NCBI GenBank assembly: GCA_001725355.1
Contig: MEGD01000033.1
Location: 3,029-38,126 of the forward strand
Source: Novosphingobium sp. SCN 66-18
GTDB taxonomy: Bacteria > Pseudomonadota > Alphaproteobacteria > Sphingomonadales > Sphingomonadaceae
DNA: 35,098 bases
Direction: 5' to 3'
Under the pieces are notes generated by a model. That model was not told the origin of the DNA and made no database searches. It saw nothing but the letters and a program-made list of their open reading frames with translations. Positions 33,984-35,098 of this stretch are shown here, one piece after another (position 1 is the stretch's first letter; every line of letters starts with the position of its first letter). Position numbers and translations under genes: made by a program.

Positions 33984-34781
33984 TCAGCCGTTCCGTCCCT
34001 GGCGCAGTTGCATGAGCACGAACTTCGGTGCCAGGATCAGGTAACGGCGCCACAGGCGACGCGGTTCGCTCAACAGGCGATGCAACCATTCGAAACCGGT
34101 CTTGCGCATCCAGCGAGGCGCGCGTTTCACGTCTCCCGAATGGAAATCGAACGCCGCGCCCACGCCGATCAACGTGGCCCCGGGCAGACGGTCGACGTGA
34201 TCGCGCATCCAGAATTCCTGCTTGGGCGTGCTGATGCCCACCCACACCACGCCGGCGCCCGATTGCTTGATCCGTTCCACGACAGCGGCATCTTCCTCCG
34301 CCGTCATCGCGCGGAAGGGCGGCGTCTCCAGACCGGCGACCTTGAATCCCGGATACTTGGCCACGAGATTCTGCGCCATGCGTTCGGCAACGCCCGGCTT
34401 TCCGCCGAAGAAATAATGGGAAACGCCCGCCTTTGCCGACGCTTCGCACAACGCATCGACCAGATCCGCGCCACAAACGCGGCCCACATCCCGATGGCCA
34501 CGCCAACGGGCAAGCCAGACCAGCGGCATCCCGTCCGGGGTGATCATCCCCGCCTTGTAGTGCAGCGCCATGATATCCGGGTCCTCGACGGCACGGACCA
34601 CGCCATGCACGTCGCGCACACAGATGAAATGCGACTTCCGATCGCGTACCCAGCCGAGAATCGTGTTCACGGCCAGATCCATGTTCACGAGGCTGACCGG
34701 CACTCCCAGCACCTTTGTGGCTGGCAGCCCCGAAGGACTCGCCATCGTCAGCGCATCGCCCTGATTCACACGCGCCTGCAT
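33984..34781 (-). CDS. WecG/TagA/CpsF family glycosyltransferase
   Basis: A 265-residue GT26 enzyme. ICVRDVHGVVRAVEDPDI, then ITPDGMPLVWLARW with the conserved Asp83 of PDG, YFFGGKPGVAERMAQNL, VVWVGISTPKQEFWM, and GVGAAFDFHSGDVKRAPRWMRKTGFEWLHRLL are the family blocks in order. GT26 enzymes (WecG, TagA, GumM) add N-acetylmannosamine, N-acetylmannosaminuronate or glucuronate to lipid-linked acceptors; which one is not decidable here, though a uronate donor would fit the locus. The ATG at 34781 is used with GAGG 5 nt upstream; a TTG at 34799 would overlap the fucose-synthase gene. It lies 10 nt after that gene's stop. Confidence 0.87.
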   Translation of the reverse strand: MQARVNQGDALTMASPSGLPATKVLGVPVSLVNMDLAVNTILGWVRDRKSHFICVRDVHGVVRAVEDPDIMALHYKAGMITPDGMPLVWLARWRGHRDVGRVCGADLVDALCEASAKAGVSHYFFGGKPGVAERMAQNLVAKYPGFKVAGLETPPFRAMTAEEDAAVVERIKQSGAGVVWVGISTPKQEFWMRDHVDRLPGATLIGVGAAFDFHSGDVKRAPRWMRKTGFEWLHRLLSEPRRLWRRYLILAPKFVLMQLRQGRNG

Positions 34782-34791
34782 GATCGCCTCG

Positions 34792-35098
34792 CTACGCAAG
34801 CGAGCCGGCGGGTTCGGCGTGGTCGAGATACCACCGATACGCCTCCTCGATGCCTTGTTTCAGAGGTATTTTCGGCTCCCAGCCTAGGGCGCGGATGCGT
34901 CCGGAGTCCATCAGCTTTCGCGGCGTGCCGTCGGGCTTGGTCGGGTCCGTGGCGATATCGCCAGCGAAGCCGACCACCGCGGCGACGGTCCGGGCCAGAT
35001 CGAGGATCGTCACGTCCTCCCCGCTGCCGATGTTGACGTGCTCGTCACCGGAATAGTGCTTCATCAGGAAGACGCAACCATCGGCCAGGTCGTCGACG
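34792..35098 (-). CDS. fcl: GDP-L-fucose synthase, C-terminal part (cut by window edge)
   Basis: The last about 101 residues of a WcaG/Fcl-type bifunctional epimerase-reductase that makes GDP-L-fucose from GDP-4-keto-6-deoxymannose. VDDLADGCVFLMKHYSG followed by HVNIGSGEDVTILDLA and PTKPDGTPRKLMDSGRIRALGW are diagnostic of the C-terminal substrate-binding domain. The N-terminal Rossmann domain and the start lie beyond position 35098. It is the first visible gene of the right-hand minus-strand block and predicts fucose in the polymer; a GMD partner is expected to the right. Confidence 0.88.
   Translation of the reverse strand, partial: VDDLADGCVFLMKHYSGDEHVNIGSGEDVTILDLARTVAAVVGFAGDIATDPTKPDGTPRKLMDSGRIRALGWEPKIPLKQGIEEAYRWYLDHAEPAGSLA

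Noticed and set aside
34782-34799. TTG start for the WecG/TagA-family gene
   Set aside because: It overlaps the fucose-synthase gene and lacks the well-placed GAGG that precedes the ATG at 34781.
1-35098. tRNA, rRNA, CRISPR array, insertion sequence or prophage
   Set aside because: No cloverleaf, direct-repeat array, transposase frame or phage gene was recognised on either strand, though small RNA genes could be missed by eye.

Overview
The window is GC-rich, densely coded chromosomal DNA of an alphaproteobacterium, most likely a sphingomonad (Novosphingobium or Sphingobium type). The clues are the short 84-residue ATP synthase epsilon subunit, a TorF-type small porin, a very large Oar-like TonB-dependent receptor, an alphaproteobacterial rpoH, and a sphingomonad-style exopolysaccharide locus. 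The genus is inference; no rRNA or tRNA gene is present to settle it. I saw no insertion sequence, phage gene or CRISPR array.

Left part (1-17.0 kb), core and envelope genes: atpC (end of the ATP synthase operon), a glyoxalase-I-like VOC enzyme, a TorF porin, a serine/threonine-type metallophosphatase, a TonB-dependent receptor preceded by a promoter, a small leader ORF and a hairpin, a secreted protein with pre-peptidase C-terminal (PPC)-like domains, the monofunctional transglycosylase mtgA, a heavy-metal-type RND efflux operon in the order adaptor-pump-outer-membrane factor, then (minus strand) rpoH and an rluD-type pseudouridine synthase.

Right part (17.0-35.1 kb), a cell-surface or exopolysaccharide biosynthesis region in four transcription blocks. 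(a) A minus-strand operon reading GT4 glycosyltransferase, two tandem O-antigen-ligase/Wzy-like proteins, a flippase and a GT2 glycosyltransferase, with stop/start overlaps or an 11-nt gap and a good sigma70 promoter at 23303-23331. (b) A divergent secreted BTLCP cysteine peptidase of unusual architecture, convergent with a PssD/PssE-type split glycosyltransferase pair. (c) A plus-strand operon with a third Wzy-like protein, a pyruvyl transferase, an oligogalacturonate-lyase-like beta-propeller protein, a second flippase and a PL5 alginate-lyase-family protein. (d) A minus-strand block entering from the right edge: GDP-L-fucose synthase (partial), a WecG/TagA glycosyltransferase, a hexapeptide acyltransferase and a second GT4 glycosyltransferase.

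Taken together, the genes predict an acidic polymer: fucose (GDP-fucose synthase), uronic acid (PssD/PssE type), pyruvyl and acyl substituents, and two enzyme families associated with uronate-polymer cleavage built into the assembly cluster. Duplicated polymerase-like and flippase genes suggest two export routes or two specificities. No Wza/Wzc export genes or polyprenyl-phosphate hexose-1-phosphate transferase are in the window.
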